DNA of 64,000 nt from DVEG01 sp964405435 (GTDB lineage: Bacteria; Cyanobacteriota; Cyanobacteriia; Cyanobacteriales; Oscillatoriaceae), in assembly GCA_964405435.1 (NCBI GenBank), contig CAYOOD010000012.1:50438-114437 (forward strand). Reading direction: 5' to 3'. Each line of letters opens with the position of its first letter. The first letter of the stretch is position 1. This document shows, one piece after another, positions 26,170-35,216 of this stretch. The translations under genes were made by a program, and so were the position numbers. The notes beneath the pieces were generated by a model, which was not told where the DNA came from, searched no databases, and saw nothing but the letters and a program-made list of their open reading frames with translations.

Positions 26170-28020
26170 ATGACTGCATCAGATTTCAATCCCGAATTTG
26201 AAGCTTTATTGGAATATCTGAAAAAGAGCCGGGGGTTTGATTTTACGGGATACAAGCGCTCCAGCTTGATGCGTCGGGTAAACAAGCGGATGCAGACCGT
26301 GAATATTGAAACATACAGCGACTATGCGGACTATTTAGAAGTCCATCCCGAAGAATTTATCCACCTGTTCAATACCATACTGATCAACGTCACTTCCTTC
26401 TTCCGCGATCGCCCCTGTTGGGAGTACATCAGCAGCGAACTCGTCCCCCGGATTTTGGCCCGCAAGGAACCGCACGAACCAATCAGAATTTGGAGCGCCG
26501 GCTGTGCCTCTGGAGAAGAAGCCTATACCCTGGCGATCGTGCTGGCGGAAGCGATCGGAATCGAGCAGTTTCGCGATCGCGTCAAAATCTACGGTACGGA
26601 TATGGACGAGGAAGCCCTCAATCAAGCCCGCCTGGCTACTTATGAAGCTCGGCAACTAGGCGGGATGTCCCCCAGGCGGCTGGAACAATTTTTCGAGCGC
26701 GCCGAAAATCGCTATATTTTTCGCAAAGACCTGCGCCGCTGCGCAATTTTCGGACGCCACAACCTCATGCAGGACGCGCCCATATCCCGCATAGACTTGC
26801 TGGTGTGCCGCAACACCCTGATGTATTTCAACTCGGAAGCCCAAGCCAAAATTCTGGCCCGCTTTCACTTTGCCCTGAATGAGGGCGGCTTTCTATTTTT
26901 GGGCAAAGCCGAAATGCTGCTCAGCCACAGCCAGACTTTTACGCCTGTGGATCTGAAGCGGCGCGTTTTCACGAAAGTCACCAAAGTGAACCTGCGCGAT
27001 CGCTTATTGCTTATGGCTCAATCCGGTAGTGAAGAAGCTGCAAATAATCTCGCCGTCCACATTCGCATCCGCGAAGCCGCCTTCGATGCCTCTCCCGTCG
27101 CGCAAATCGTCGTCGATCTCAACGGCATTTTAACGCTGGCGAACGATCGCGCCCGCACCTTATTCAGCCTGAATAACCGCGATCTCGGGCGTCCCTTGCA
27201 AGACTTGGAAATCTCCTACCGCCCCGTGGAGTTGCGCTCCTGCATCGGTCAAGTCTACAGCGATCGCCGCCCCGTCGCGCAGCGGGACATTCAGTGGCAA
27301 GTTCCCTCCGGCGAAATCAACTATCTAGACGTGCAAGTAGCACCGCTGCAGGACTTCAGCGGCAACCTGCTGGGTGCGAGTATCACCTTTACGGACGTCA
27401 CCCGCTACAAGCGCCTGCAAGAAGAATTGGAACATTCCAACCAAGAGTTAGAAATGGCTTATGAAGAACTCCAGTCCACCAACGAAGAACTCGAAACCAC
27501 CAACGAGGAGCTGCAATCCACCGTCGAAGAACTCGAAACCACCAACGAGGAACTGCAATCCACCAACGAAGAACTCGAAACCATGAACGAGGAGCTGCAA
27601 TCCACCAACGAGGAACTGCAGACGATCAACGACGAACTGCGCCGCCGCAGCGACGAACTCAACCAAGTCAACTCGTTTTTGGAATCCATCCTCACCAGCA
27701 TGCGCGGCGGCGTCGTCGTCCTCAACCGCGACTTGCACGTCCAAATCTGGAACCACAAAGCCGAAGATCTCTGGGGTTTGCGCCTCGATGAAGTCCTCGG
27801 CAGGCACTTCTTGAACCTCGACATCGGCTTGCCCGTCGAGCAACTGCCCCCCTGTATGCGTGCCTGCCTAGCCGGAGAGTCCGATTACCAAGAAGTGGTA
27901 CTCAAGGCCACCAACCGCCGGGGCAAGGCGATTCAGTGCAAAGTCACCTGCACCCCGCTCGTCAGCATCAGGCAAGAGATTCAGGGAGTTATCTTATCGA
28001 TGGAAGAACCAGAAGAATGA
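26170..28020 (+). CDS. CheR methyltransferase fused to PAS domains by a long coiled coil
   Basis: 616 residues. Residues 10-75 are the CheR N-terminal helical domain, then NVTSFFRD (73-80) and the SAM-binding motif IWSAGCASGEEAYT (107-120), with YGTDMDEEAL and LLVCRNTLMYF further on. A PAS domain follows at about 295-410, then a near-perfect heptad coiled coil of about 75 residues built on EELQSTNEELETTN units, and a second PAS domain at about 500-610. This is the standard layout of CheB/CheR/PAS hybrid systems, here split from CheB. The kinase downstream is the likely output. It should methylate glutamates of a sensor, possibly in the coiled coil. Confidence 0.92.
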   Translation: MTASDFNPEFEALLEYLKKSRGFDFTGYKRSSLMRRVNKRMQTVNIETYSDYADYLEVHPEEFIHLFNTILINVTSFFRDRPCWEYISSELVPRILARKEPHEPIRIWSAGCASGEEAYTLAIVLAEAIGIEQFRDRVKIYGTDMDEEALNQARLATYEARQLGGMSPRRLEQFFERAENRYIFRKDLRRCAIFGRHNLMQDAPISRIDLLVCRNTLMYFNSEAQAKILARFHFALNEGGFLFLGKAEMLLSHSQTFTPVDLKRRVFTKVTKVNLRDRLLLMAQSGSEEAANNLAVHIRIREAAFDASPVAQIVVDLNGILTLANDRARTLFSLNNRDLGRPLQDLEISYRPVELRSCIGQVYSDRRPVAQRDIQWQVPSGEINYLDVQVAPLQDFSGNLLGASITFTDVTRYKRLQEELEHSNQELEMAYEELQSTNEELETTNEELQSTVEELETTNEELQSTNEELETMNEELQSTNEELQTINDELRRRSDELNQVNSFLESILTSMRGGVVVLNRDLHVQIWNHKAEDLWGLRLDEVLGRHFLNLDIGLPVEQLPPCMRACLAGESDYQEVVLKATNRRGKAIQCKVTCTPLVSIRQEIQGVILSMEEPEE

Positions 28021-28345
28021 GGTAAGCCAGAGGTCAGCCAATAGTTATACAATAATCAAGCACCAAGTGAGTTTTTTTTGAGGCTGAGATCGGCAGTCAT
28101 TCGGCAGCCAACAGCAGAAAAATTTCGGCTACTTTTTCAGCATCCGCCGCAACAGTGTTCCTCAATTCACTCATCCTTTCCTCTTTCTAGAGAAGGGTAG
28201 AATACCCCGACAGAAAAGGATATAAGTCTCTACAGAAACATTGTGTTCGGTAGAACTACAAACAGTATTCTTCCAGTAGATAGAGGTCAAATAGGGGGAG
28301 TAATGTAGTTTGATTGAAAATAGGTAGCAAGGGGAAATATTAGGT
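28021..28345. other. Intergenic, no feature seen
   Basis: 325 bases between the CheR-PAS and kinase genes; no hairpin or repeat stands out. AAGGGGAAATATT before the GTG at 28346 may serve as ribosome binding site. Confidence 0.4.
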
Positions 28346-29755
28346 GTGGCTGTTGATAAGTTCGCCGAGCTGATAAAATTCCTGCGCCAGCGGACGGCTG
28401 CGCTATGTCAGCGTGCCAGCGAATCGCCTTCCTCCCCACCCGATCGTGTGGAAGATGCCTTTGAGGAACTGACGGCAACTTTAGAAGAATTGCAGGCAAC
28501 CGAGGAAGAACTGCGCCACCAGAATCAGGAACTTGCATCGACTCGCGTCTCGCTGGAAGCGGAGCGGCAGCGCTACCGCGACTTGTTCGAGTTCGCGCCA
28601 GATGCCTACCTGGTGACGGATGCGGCGGGGACGATTCGGGAAGCCAACCGCACCGCTGCCTACCTGCTGGGGGTGGAACAGCGGTTCCTGACGGGCAAGC
28701 CTTTGGCTGTGTTCGTGGTTGAGGAGTCGCGTTTGAGCTTCCAAGCCGAACTGAATCGCCAGCACCAAGAGGATAGGGTACGGGAGTGGGAAGTACAGAT
28801 GCGATCGCGCCAGGGCACTGTCTTTGACGCGGCGGTGACGGTGGCGGCTGTGCGCGATGGGGGCGGCGTACCGGTGACGCTGCGCTGGCTGCTGCGCGAC
28901 ATCAGCGATCGCAAGCGCGCCGAAGAACAGATGCGCCAGATTCAGTTGCAAAACCTGGAGCTCACCGAAGCAACCAGGCTGCAATCTCAGTTTTTGGCCA
29001 CTGTTTCCCACGAGCTGCGCACGCCCCTGAATGCGATTTTGGGCTTTTCCCAGGTGCTGCTGCGCCAAGCCCAGAATCAGTTCAGCGCCAAACAAGCCGA
29101 CATGCTGGCGCGCATTTTCACTAACGCTGAAAACCTGCTGTTGCTGATCGAGGATACCCTCGACTTGTCCAAACTTGAAGCGGGTCGCATGGAGCTGAAC
29201 CTGCAAGACGTGAATCTGGAGGTATTAATCAGAGCTACTTGCCAAGAGTTCCAATTTATGGCGGAGCAGAAGCAATTAACCCTGCACGTTCGCGTCGTTC
29301 TAGACAACCCCTGGGTGGTGAATGACAGCACCCGCCTGCGGCAAATCTTGGTGAATTTGCTCTCGAATGCCGTCAAATTCACCGAAACGGGGAGCATCTG
29401 GGTGGAGGCGTGCGAACTCGAAAGCGACGCGATCGCCGTTTCTGTCAGAGATACTGGCATTGGCATCGCTGCTGACGACATCAAGCACGTCTTTAAAAAA
29501 TTTCGCCAGTTAAATCAGACTCTCTCCCGCTTCCAGAACGGCACCGGGTTGGGATTGGCGATTGCAGATTGGTTGGTTCGCTTGATGAACGGAAAAATTG
29601 CCATTGAAAGCACGCTGGGAGTTGGTTCTACTTTCCGAATCGAATTGCCTCGTGTCGCCGGAGATCGCGCTCCCTCCCGAACGCCGCCAGATACCAGGAA
29701 CGCGGCAGCAGGAGAATACACGAGTCGGGGCGTGCTAGAAAATTTTTCGCCCTAG
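28346..29755 (+). CDS. PAS-domain sensor histidine kinase
   Basis: 469 residues from GTG. An N-terminal coiled coil (FEELTATLEELQATEEELRH) leads to one PAS domain at about 70-200 ending in RDISDRKRAEEQ. The HisKA dimerisation domain has the phosphorylatable His in FLATVSHELRTPLNAIL; the ATPase domain shows the N box ILVNLLSNAVKFT, the G1 box DTGIGIAADDI and the G2 box GTGLGLAI. No membrane span, so a cytoplasmic sensor. The coiled coil plus PAS segment is closely related to that of the PAS-Crp protein 2.4 kb away, which suggests the same signal feeds both. No response regulator is encoded nearby. Confidence 0.92.
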   Translation: MAVDKFAELIKFLRQRTAALCQRASESPSSPPDRVEDAFEELTATLEELQATEEELRHQNQELASTRVSLEAERQRYRDLFEFAPDAYLVTDAAGTIREANRTAAYLLGVEQRFLTGKPLAVFVVEESRLSFQAELNRQHQEDRVREWEVQMRSRQGTVFDAAVTVAAVRDGGGVPVTLRWLLRDISDRKRAEEQMRQIQLQNLELTEATRLQSQFLATVSHELRTPLNAILGFSQVLLRQAQNQFSAKQADMLARIFTNAENLLLLIEDTLDLSKLEAGRMELNLQDVNLEVLIRATCQEFQFMAEQKQLTLHVRVVLDNPWVVNDSTRLRQILVNLLSNAVKFTETGSIWVEACELESDAIAVSVRDTGIGIAADDIKHVFKKFRQLNQTLSRFQNGTGLGLAIADWLVRLMNGKIAIESTLGVGSTFRIELPRVAGDRAPSRTPPDTRNAAAGEYTSRGVLENFSP

Positions 29756-29812
29756 GGTGCGGGCAAGCCGTACCAGCGATCGCCGTTTATTGATTGAGGA
29801 GATAACTGCAGT

Positions 29813-30034
29813 ATGACTAAAGAAGATTTTCACGACGAATACACTTTATCAGAAAAAGCTGAAGAACTGGCAAAAAAAGCCGTTCAATTAGGGATATTTT
29901 CTGGTTTTGTTATGCGCTACTTTGCCGACTCTCGGCAATTCTACATCCCTGATGAAACCCACTCCGAACCTCTCACGCCAGAGCAAGCTTATTTACACCT
30001 GAAAAAATTACTCACCACTTCCGCTCATCGGTGA
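29813..30034 (+). CDS. Small hydrophilic hypothetical protein
   Basis: 73 residues, with TTGAGGAGATAAC giving a strong ribosome binding site before the ATG. The sequence has a charged helical start (EDFHDEYTLSEKAEELAKK), a central VQLGIFSGFVMRYF and a C-terminal LTPEQAYLHLKKLL. No recognised domain; the composition and codon use fit a real gene. It follows the histidine kinase by 57 bases and could be cotranscribed. No function assigned. Confidence 0.65.
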   Translation: MTKEDFHDEYTLSEKAEELAKKAVQLGIFSGFVMRYFADSRQFYIPDETHSEPLTPEQAYLHLKKLLTTSAHR

Positions 30035-30075
30035 ATAAAAAGGTGAAATAGCAAAAGAGTAGAGCGAGAAGATTA

Positions 30076-30170
30076 TATAGCGTTTGTATGGGATTGGCGA
30101 ACGGCTGGACTGGGAAACCCGGTTTCTTCAAGAAACTGGGTTTCTGAATTTTCACGACTCAAATCGAACC
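30076..30170. repeat. Diverged AGAAACCCGG palindromic element
   Basis: Begins TATAGCGTTTGT and carries GAAACCCGGTTTCTTCAAG / AAACTGGGTTTCTG. The right end differs from the TA-flanked elements and includes TTTTCACGACTCAAATCG, also seen in part near 38847, so it is probably a second subfamily. Confidence 0.6.
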
Positions 30171-30191
30171 GCACTACTAAAAAAAATAATA

Positions 30192-30286
30192 TAGCGTTTT
30201 TCAGTCCGATGAAGCGCGCGCAAGAAACCCGGCTTCTTAAAGAAGCCGGGTTTCTGACGTCCATCACAAGGGAAATAAAACTGCTA
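30192..30286 (-). mobile_element. TA-flanked MITE, copy 2 (inverted)
   Basis: 95 bases between TA dinucleotides at 30190-30191 and 30287-30288. Left end TAGCGTTTTTCAGTC, right end AAAACTGCTA; inner palindrome AGAAACCCGGCTTCTTAAAG / AAGCCGGGTTTCT is intact. Its reverse complement lines up along its length with the copies at 9569 and 63490. Confidence 0.85.
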
Positions 30287-30533
30287 TATTGGGTTAATAT
30301 TCCCTTCACATTACATTCAGACCCCATCCAGACTGCCCTGCTCGAAAAGACGGCAAGAACGCTGCCTTATATGACAGACAGCGCTCAGTTAAAACTATAG
30401 CCAGCAAAAATGGCTGGATGGCTATGCTCAATTGAATTTAAAAAAAGCGCAAAAGAATCGATTCTCTATGAAAATCAAAACCCACAATCCATCGAGCTTA
30501 TGGGTTCACAGTTCTTGGCTCGTCACATCCTCA

Positions 30534-31712
30534 TTAAAATAGGTCTTTTTTCAGGATCATGTGATGCTTGGCATCAAAGCCAATTTTTCCCTCTTTTTCT
30601 AGCTGATTCAGCAGTCGCGTGACTGTCACCCGCGTGCTGCAGCAGGCATCAGCCAAATCCTGATGGGTGAGGCGAGCGCTCAGGCGACATCCACCTGGAA
30701 CAGGTTCTCCAATTTCATCTTTTAACAGTTGCAGCAGAGAGTACAGGCGATCGGTCACTCGCCGCCGTCCGCCAATGGCAACCAGGGCTTCTGTCTGGCG
30801 CAAGCGCTGATTGATTTGAGATAAGACACTCTGGGCTAAGCGAGGAGAAGCGGCGAGTTCTGTCAGGGATATGCTCGCCAATTGCACGTCATTTGAGAGG
30901 GCGGTTGCTTGGTAAATCTGCAGCGAAGTCAAACCAGGGCCGAAAGCGGTCGAGGGTTTGGCCAACCCGACGAGGATTTCTTCGCCATTTTCATTCATGG
31001 TGTTTAATTTTACCAGACCTTGGCAAACCAGCCAAATCGTCTGAGGTTTGAGGGGAATGATTTCCCCTTTGGGATAAAAATGCCAAGGGCGATCGCGCGC
31101 GGGATCGTAATCGTTGGCTTCCAGCGCCGCCTCTGCCCGCCGCCGTTCGGTGATGTCGCGCAGGCATATCCGCATCCCTACCAGCTTGCCGTCGGAATTT
31201 CGGATCGAGCCGACCATCAGGGCTGCGTCAAATTGTTCGCCGTGGCGGGGCTGGATGGGCACAACCCACTCCTGCACCCAATCCCGCAACTGCCGCCGCA
31301 GCAGTTCGGCATAAAAGCTCTTGCGCTGTTCTGGCGGAATGAAGACAACTAGCGGTTTGCCGACGAGAAACTGCTGCCTTGCGTTGAATAGTTTGGCAGC
31401 GGCGCGGTTGGCTTCTCGAATCGTTCCCTGTTCGTCTGTCACCAGGCAGGCATCGGGAGAAAACTCGAACAGTTCGTGGTAGCGCTGGCGTTCGGCTTCG
31501 AGCGCTACGCGCGTGTTGGCGACTTCCTCCCGCTGTCGGTACAGCTCCTCTAGGGCGACTTGCAGTTCTTCCGAAACGGTGCCGAGTTCCTTGAAAGCGA
31601 TCGACAGCAAATCTGGCTGCGGCTGTATCGAGCCATTCGAGCCTCGTCGGTACAATTCGGTCAAGCGCCAGTTTATCGCCTCTACATGCTGGGCAAAAAT
31701 ATCCACATTCAC
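30534..31712 (-). CDS. PAS-Crp fusion: cytoplasmic sensor-transcription factor
   Basis: 392 residues from GTG at 31712, preferred because GGAGGG lies eight bases upstream and the text begins NVDIFAQHVEAINWRL; a GTG 22 codons earlier is the alternative. Residues 35-85 are coiled coil, 85-205 a PAS domain ending in RDITERRRAEA, then a degenerate cNMP-binding-like domain (no PGE/R-x-A cAMP signature) and a C-terminal Crp-type winged helix with LSARLTHQDLADACCSTRVTVTRLLNQLEKEG. PAS directly joined to a Crp/Fnr DNA-binding unit is uncommon. It probably senses a small molecule or redox state through PAS and regulates transcription directly. It converges with the kinase block. Confidence 0.85.
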   Translation of the reverse strand: MNVDIFAQHVEAINWRLTELYRRGSNGSIQPQPDLLSIAFKELGTVSEELQVALEELYRQREEVANTRVALEAERQRYHELFEFSPDACLVTDEQGTIREANRAAAKLFNARQQFLVGKPLVVFIPPEQRKSFYAELLRRQLRDWVQEWVVPIQPRHGEQFDAALMVGSIRNSDGKLVGMRICLRDITERRRAEAALEANDYDPARDRPWHFYPKGEIIPLKPQTIWLVCQGLVKLNTMNENGEEILVGLAKPSTAFGPGLTSLQIYQATALSNDVQLASISLTELAASPRLAQSVLSQINQRLRQTEALVAIGGRRRVTDRLYSLLQLLKDEIGEPVPGGCRLSARLTHQDLADACCSTRVTVTRLLNQLEKEGKIGFDAKHHMILKKDLF

Positions 31713-32749
31713 GCTGTCATCCCTCCAAGACTGAGTAGGTCTATCTACAGCAGGATAGAGAAATTCTTCCCTGTCCACATTCTCCTATAGAGGTATTTGC
31801 CGCCGATAGAAGTGAATATCTGGCGCTACAACTGTAATTTTGCCTAGAAAAGCTCGAAATCTCTTGATTTTGCTCACTGGCAAACCGGGCGCGATCGCAA
31901 ACGGCACCGCCACCGAAAGCACTTGCCAAAAAGTTTTGTTTCTTAGATTACAGTTGTTTTTAATATTTTCCTCTATCTTTGGGTAGAAGTCCAAAAAGTC
32001 GCCGACTTCTGGTAGCTCAGATCACAGACAAAATGGAACTCACTCGATCGAACCGGTGACAATCCTCAACAAAGCCCCTGCTGAAATCTAGCAGGCAAAT
32101 GCCAAAAAAGTCTTGAAATACAAGGCATCCACTCGCGGCGATCGCTAGGGAGAATCATTGGCTGTCAGCGCAGCTCGCGCAAGGTTCGCTGCCGGCTGAA
32201 GACGACTCCTCGCGAACCTGCCCCCATGCCCCCCTAAAAATCCGGGTTTTTTGGTATTTGCAGGCACTCGCTAACTTCATGCGATGCCATTACTTCAGGT
32301 AGAAGTTTCGGCCCAGCTAAACCTGTTATTCTACAGGCACAATCGAAAAGCGTATTCAATCGGGGTATCCAGATGATGATAAGTTATCAAAACAAACAGC
32401 GTTTAACATCCCCACATGCGGATGAGTCTCTGACTGACGTCTGGGCATTTCCCAAATTACCCCGGCACTGCTCCGTTCACTGCGAGCAGCGCGATCGCAA
32501 GTCTATCCCCCACCAGGGATCGGCGCTCTCCAACTCCGCCCAGCGCTCCAATTTAGATATGCCAGGGCTCCTCTAGCTCGATTTCCTGCATCCGATCTCC
32601 TGACACGCAAGCTTTTCGCGGGCAGCGAATTGCCCGACTCCATCATCAGGAATCGCCGCGCGAAAATTTTCGCTCTCGGCGCAGCAGCCCGCCGCCATAG
32701 GGCTGAAAGATATTTGCCACAGCTATACATCTGAAATTCCCGGAATAGA
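31713..32749. other. Long intergenic region, no gene recognised
   Basis: About 1 kb between the PAS-Crp start and the DUF1830 gene. Short open frames here (for instance 67 codons from 32373) lack ribosome binding sites and any family resemblance. No strong hairpin. It may simply hold two promoters. Confidence 0.4.
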
Positions 32750-33058
32750 ATGATGATTCAAGCACTTAATTCAGCCTTGACTTCTCTAAACTCTGAAAAT
32801 TACATCCAGTTTCTTTGCTTTTACATAAATGCTACCGATCGGCTTCAAAAAATTCGGCTAACTGATATTTCCAAGGCCGCACGATTTGAAAAAATTGTTT
32901 TTCCCGGGCAGCGAATTTTATTTGAAGCTTCGTTAGAATTTTCCTTGGAAGTTTATACGATTGCGGCAGGTCGTGAAGTTTTGTTAGAAATACTTCCCTG
33001 TCACGCGCTTCGCGTTGTGGAAGAAATCGATTTTTTTGAAATCGCGAGAGTGGGTTGA
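32750..33058 (+). CDS. DUF1830-family protein
   Basis: 102 residues. The central stretch CFYINATDRLQKIRLTDI, followed by FEKIVFPGQRILFEASLEFSLEVYT and LPCHALRVVEEI, follows the DUF1830 pattern (C-Y-N-T, ER-V-FPGQR-L-FEA, E-I, C-LRV) found almost only in cyanobacteria. The family is small, cytoplasmic, and has no known function. An ATG one codon later is equally possible as start. It lies alone between two long spacers. Confidence 0.75.
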   Translation: MMIQALNSALTSLNSENYIQFLCFYINATDRLQKIRLTDISKAARFEKIVFPGQRILFEASLEFSLEVYTIAAGREVLLEILPCHALRVVEEIDFFEIARVG

Positions 33059-33572
33059 ATGATTCCCTCGGCGGTTGCGTTGACTTCAAAATGAAAATTT
33101 GCCCTCTTTTTCGATCGCATTTTTTGGTTTAGCGTTCGATCTAGCAATCAGTTAGTGCATGGCAAGTGGCTGCCATTAACCGACAGCCATTTGCTATTTA
33201 GTTTTTTCCTTAAAAAGGCGGGCTTTGTTGTTAAATTGTGCCTCAAATCCCTCTATCTAGAGGGCTAGAGAGCGATTTAAAAAAAATCCTTACTAAGTGG
33301 GTTGACAAATCAATAAAAATCTGATATGTAAAGGCTCTAATTTGGCGCGGCCACCGTTGACTGGACCGACTGCCAGCGGGGAGGGAGTAGCAGTTCCCAC
33401 TCAGAGCGATCGCAAATCGGCGGATCGGGGTTTTTACTCAAAATCGTTATGAGTATGATATAGTTTTTACAGTTCGCAAACAATCAGTCGTTGCCTGCGC
33501 GGGTAAGCCATTCACTATCTTACCCGGGTTGCAGCGCGAATAAATGCACGATAGATTCAGGAGAATCATTGT
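33059..33572. other. Upstream region of the 2-Cys peroxiredoxin gene
   Basis: 514 bases without a gene. It contains a short palindrome CCCTCTA/TAGAGGG near 33249 and a stem-loop at 33500-33526 close to the peroxiredoxin start; otherwise AT-rich. Confidence 0.5.
33500..33526 (+). promoter_or_regulatory. Stem-loop in the peroxiredoxin leader
   Basis: CGGGTAAG (33500-33507) pairs with CTTACCCG (33519-33526) around an 11-base loop, 46 bases before the ATG. No T-run, so more likely an mRNA-stability or binding structure than a terminator. Role inferred from position. Confidence 0.4.
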
Positions 33573-34172
33573 ATGACCCATCACGAATGTCTCCGGGTTG
33601 GCCAAGCAGCCCCCGACTTTACTGCAACGGCTGTAGTCGATCAAGAATTCAAGACGATCAAACTGTCGGATTATCGCGGCAAGTATGTCGTTTTGTTCTT
33701 CTATCCCTTGGACTTTACCTTCGTCTGCCCCACGGAGATTATCGCCTTCAGCGATCGCTACGAAGAATTCAGCAAGCTCAACACCGAAATCCTCGGCGTC
33801 TCCGTTGACAGCGAATTTTCCCACTTGGCGTGGATTCAGAGCGATCGCAAGTCCGGCGGCGTGGGAGATCTGAACTATCCCCTCGTCTCCGACATCAAGA
33901 AAGAAATCAGCGCCGCCTACAACGTCCTCGATCCGGAAGCCGGAATCGCCCTGCGCGGCTTGTTCATCATCGACAAAGATGGGGTCATCCAGCACTCTAC
34001 CATCAATAACCTAGCCTTTGGGCGCAACGTCGATGAAACCCTGCGCACCCTGCAAGCCATCCAGTACGTCCAGAGCCACCCGGATGAAGTCTGCCCCGCT
34101 GGCTGGAAGCCCGGAGAGAAAACCATGACCCCCGATCCAGTCAAGTCGAAGGAATACTTCGCGGCTGTTTAA
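33573..34172 (+). CDS. Typical 2-Cys peroxiredoxin
   Basis: 199 residues, standard for the AhpC/Prx1 group. It reduces hydrogen peroxide and organic peroxides with thioredoxin-type donors. The peroxidatic Cys52 lies in FYPLDFTFVCPTEIIAFSD, and the resolving Cys174 in EVCPAGWKPGEK; the C-terminal extension ends KSKEYFAAV. AGGAGAATC precedes the ATG. In cyanobacteria this enzyme is a main thioredoxin-dependent peroxidase of the cytoplasm. The next gene is another thioredoxin-fold protein, so both may respond to oxidative stress. Confidence 0.95.
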   Translation: MTHHECLRVGQAAPDFTATAVVDQEFKTIKLSDYRGKYVVLFFYPLDFTFVCPTEIIAFSDRYEEFSKLNTEILGVSVDSEFSHLAWIQSDRKSGGVGDLNYPLVSDIKKEISAAYNVLDPEAGIALRGLFIIDKDGVIQHSTINNLAFGRNVDETLRTLQAIQYVQSHPDEVCPAGWKPGEKTMTPDPVKSKEYFAAV

Positions 34173-34269
34173 TTTGGATAATAGGTAATGGGCGATCGGA
34201 AATGGGCGAGAGGACGCGCTCCTCTAACCCATTCCCCCTTTCCCATTTCCCATTAGCTATTGTGTCTCT

Positions 34270-34815
34270 ATGCTGACCTCAACAGATTTTAGCGGCTTAA
34301 TCAATCAGCGGTTTTTCCAAAACTTCTTGCCCGTACCAGCCACGAACAAATTTTATACAGAAGTTTGCCCGCCCGATTTTGAACTGCCAGATATCACCAA
34401 TGGCGGGAAGGTGAAGCTGTCAGACTACCGGAAAAAGCAACCCGTCGTTCTCGATTTTACGCGAATTTTCACCGAAAAGCAATACTGCCCCCTGTGCTTC
34501 CCCCACATCAAAGCCATGAACGAAGCCTACGAGCAATTTGTAGAGAGGGGAGCAGAAGTTTTAATGATAACCAGTACCGACGAGAGACAGAGTAAAATCG
34601 TCGTCAGGGATTTGGGGTTAAAAATGCCCCTGCTCAGCGATCCCAACTGCGGCGTTTTTCGCCGCTACGCAACCGGTCAAGCGTTGGGGGCTCCCTTACC
34701 GGCGCAGTTTGTTCTCGACCTACAAGGGAAATTGCACTACAAGCATTTGTTTTCGTTTTTAGAGGCGAATGCCAGTGTAGAACGATTGTTAGCTGTCTTG
34801 GATTCGCTGGAATAA
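34270..34815 (+). CDS. AhpC/TSA-family redoxin
   Basis: 181 residues. After a 30-residue lead, CPPDFELPDITNGGKVKLSDY is a normal redoxin start, and the active site reads FTEKQYCPLCFPHIKAM with a CxxC pair in place of the single peroxidatic Cys of Prx enzymes. Further thioredoxin-fold features are EVLMITSTDER and GAPLPAQFVLDLQGKL. It may be a peroxiredoxin-like or thiol-disulfide enzyme; the substrate is not predictable. It lies 97 bases after the 2-Cys Prx gene, the gap being filled by short GGGAAATG-type repeats. Confidence 0.85.
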   Translation: MLTSTDFSGLINQRFFQNFLPVPATNKFYTEVCPPDFELPDITNGGKVKLSDYRKKQPVVLDFTRIFTEKQYCPLCFPHIKAMNEAYEQFVERGAEVLMITSTDERQSKIVVRDLGLKMPLLSDPNCGVFRRYATGQALGAPLPAQFVLDLQGKLHYKHLFSFLEANASVERLLAVLDSLE

Positions 34816-35216
34816 AGAAGGCGATCGAACAGTAAGTCTACACAGAAACCCCGGTTCTCAGAGAAACCGGGTTTCTTCAACTTCAACCGATACTTTTTAC
34901 TTTGGGATATTTTCTGGAAAGCGATCGCCTGTTCTGGGTTGAAAGGAGAGGATTTCAGGCGGTGCAAGGTTGCCCTTTATAGGTCGGCAGATTTTCCGAT
35001 TCTAATTAGAGTTTATCAGAAAAATCGAATCTGTCAAGTAGAAAAAAGAAAAATCTAAGAATTTTTTAGCAAAATGGGGCGAACTTGTGGAAGTGCGATC
35101 GGGCGGTCGGGCAATTTTCTAATTTTAGACTTTCACATATCGGGGAAGTAGAGACTCATAAAAGACGTTCCCAGGCTCAACCTGGGAACGAGAAAAACGA
35201 GAAAAACGAGAAATTA
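34816..35216. other. Intergenic region with a degenerate palindromic repeat
   Basis: About 400 bases between convergent genes. At about 34850-34878 lies AGAAACCCCGGTTCTCAGAG / AAACCGGGTTTCTT, a diverged member of the AGAAACCCGG family; at 35167-35192 CCCAGGCTCAACCTGGG forms a small hairpin. No gene. Confidence 0.55.

Larger units (their letters stand above)
30035..30533. other. Repeat-filled intergenic region
   Basis: About 500 bases without a gene. Holds a diverged palindromic element at about 30076-30170 and a full MITE at 30192-30286. The remaining 240 bases show nothing recognisable. Confidence 0.6.

Noticed and set aside
27448..27843. 131-codon minus-strand frame in the CheR-PAS coiled coil
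   Set aside because: Antisense to heptad repeats; its own repeats (FVGGLQLLV) are the mirror of EELQSTN codons.
32373..32576. 67-codon frame in the 31.7-32.7 kb spacer
   Set aside because: No ribosome binding site and no domain; length within chance for this base composition.
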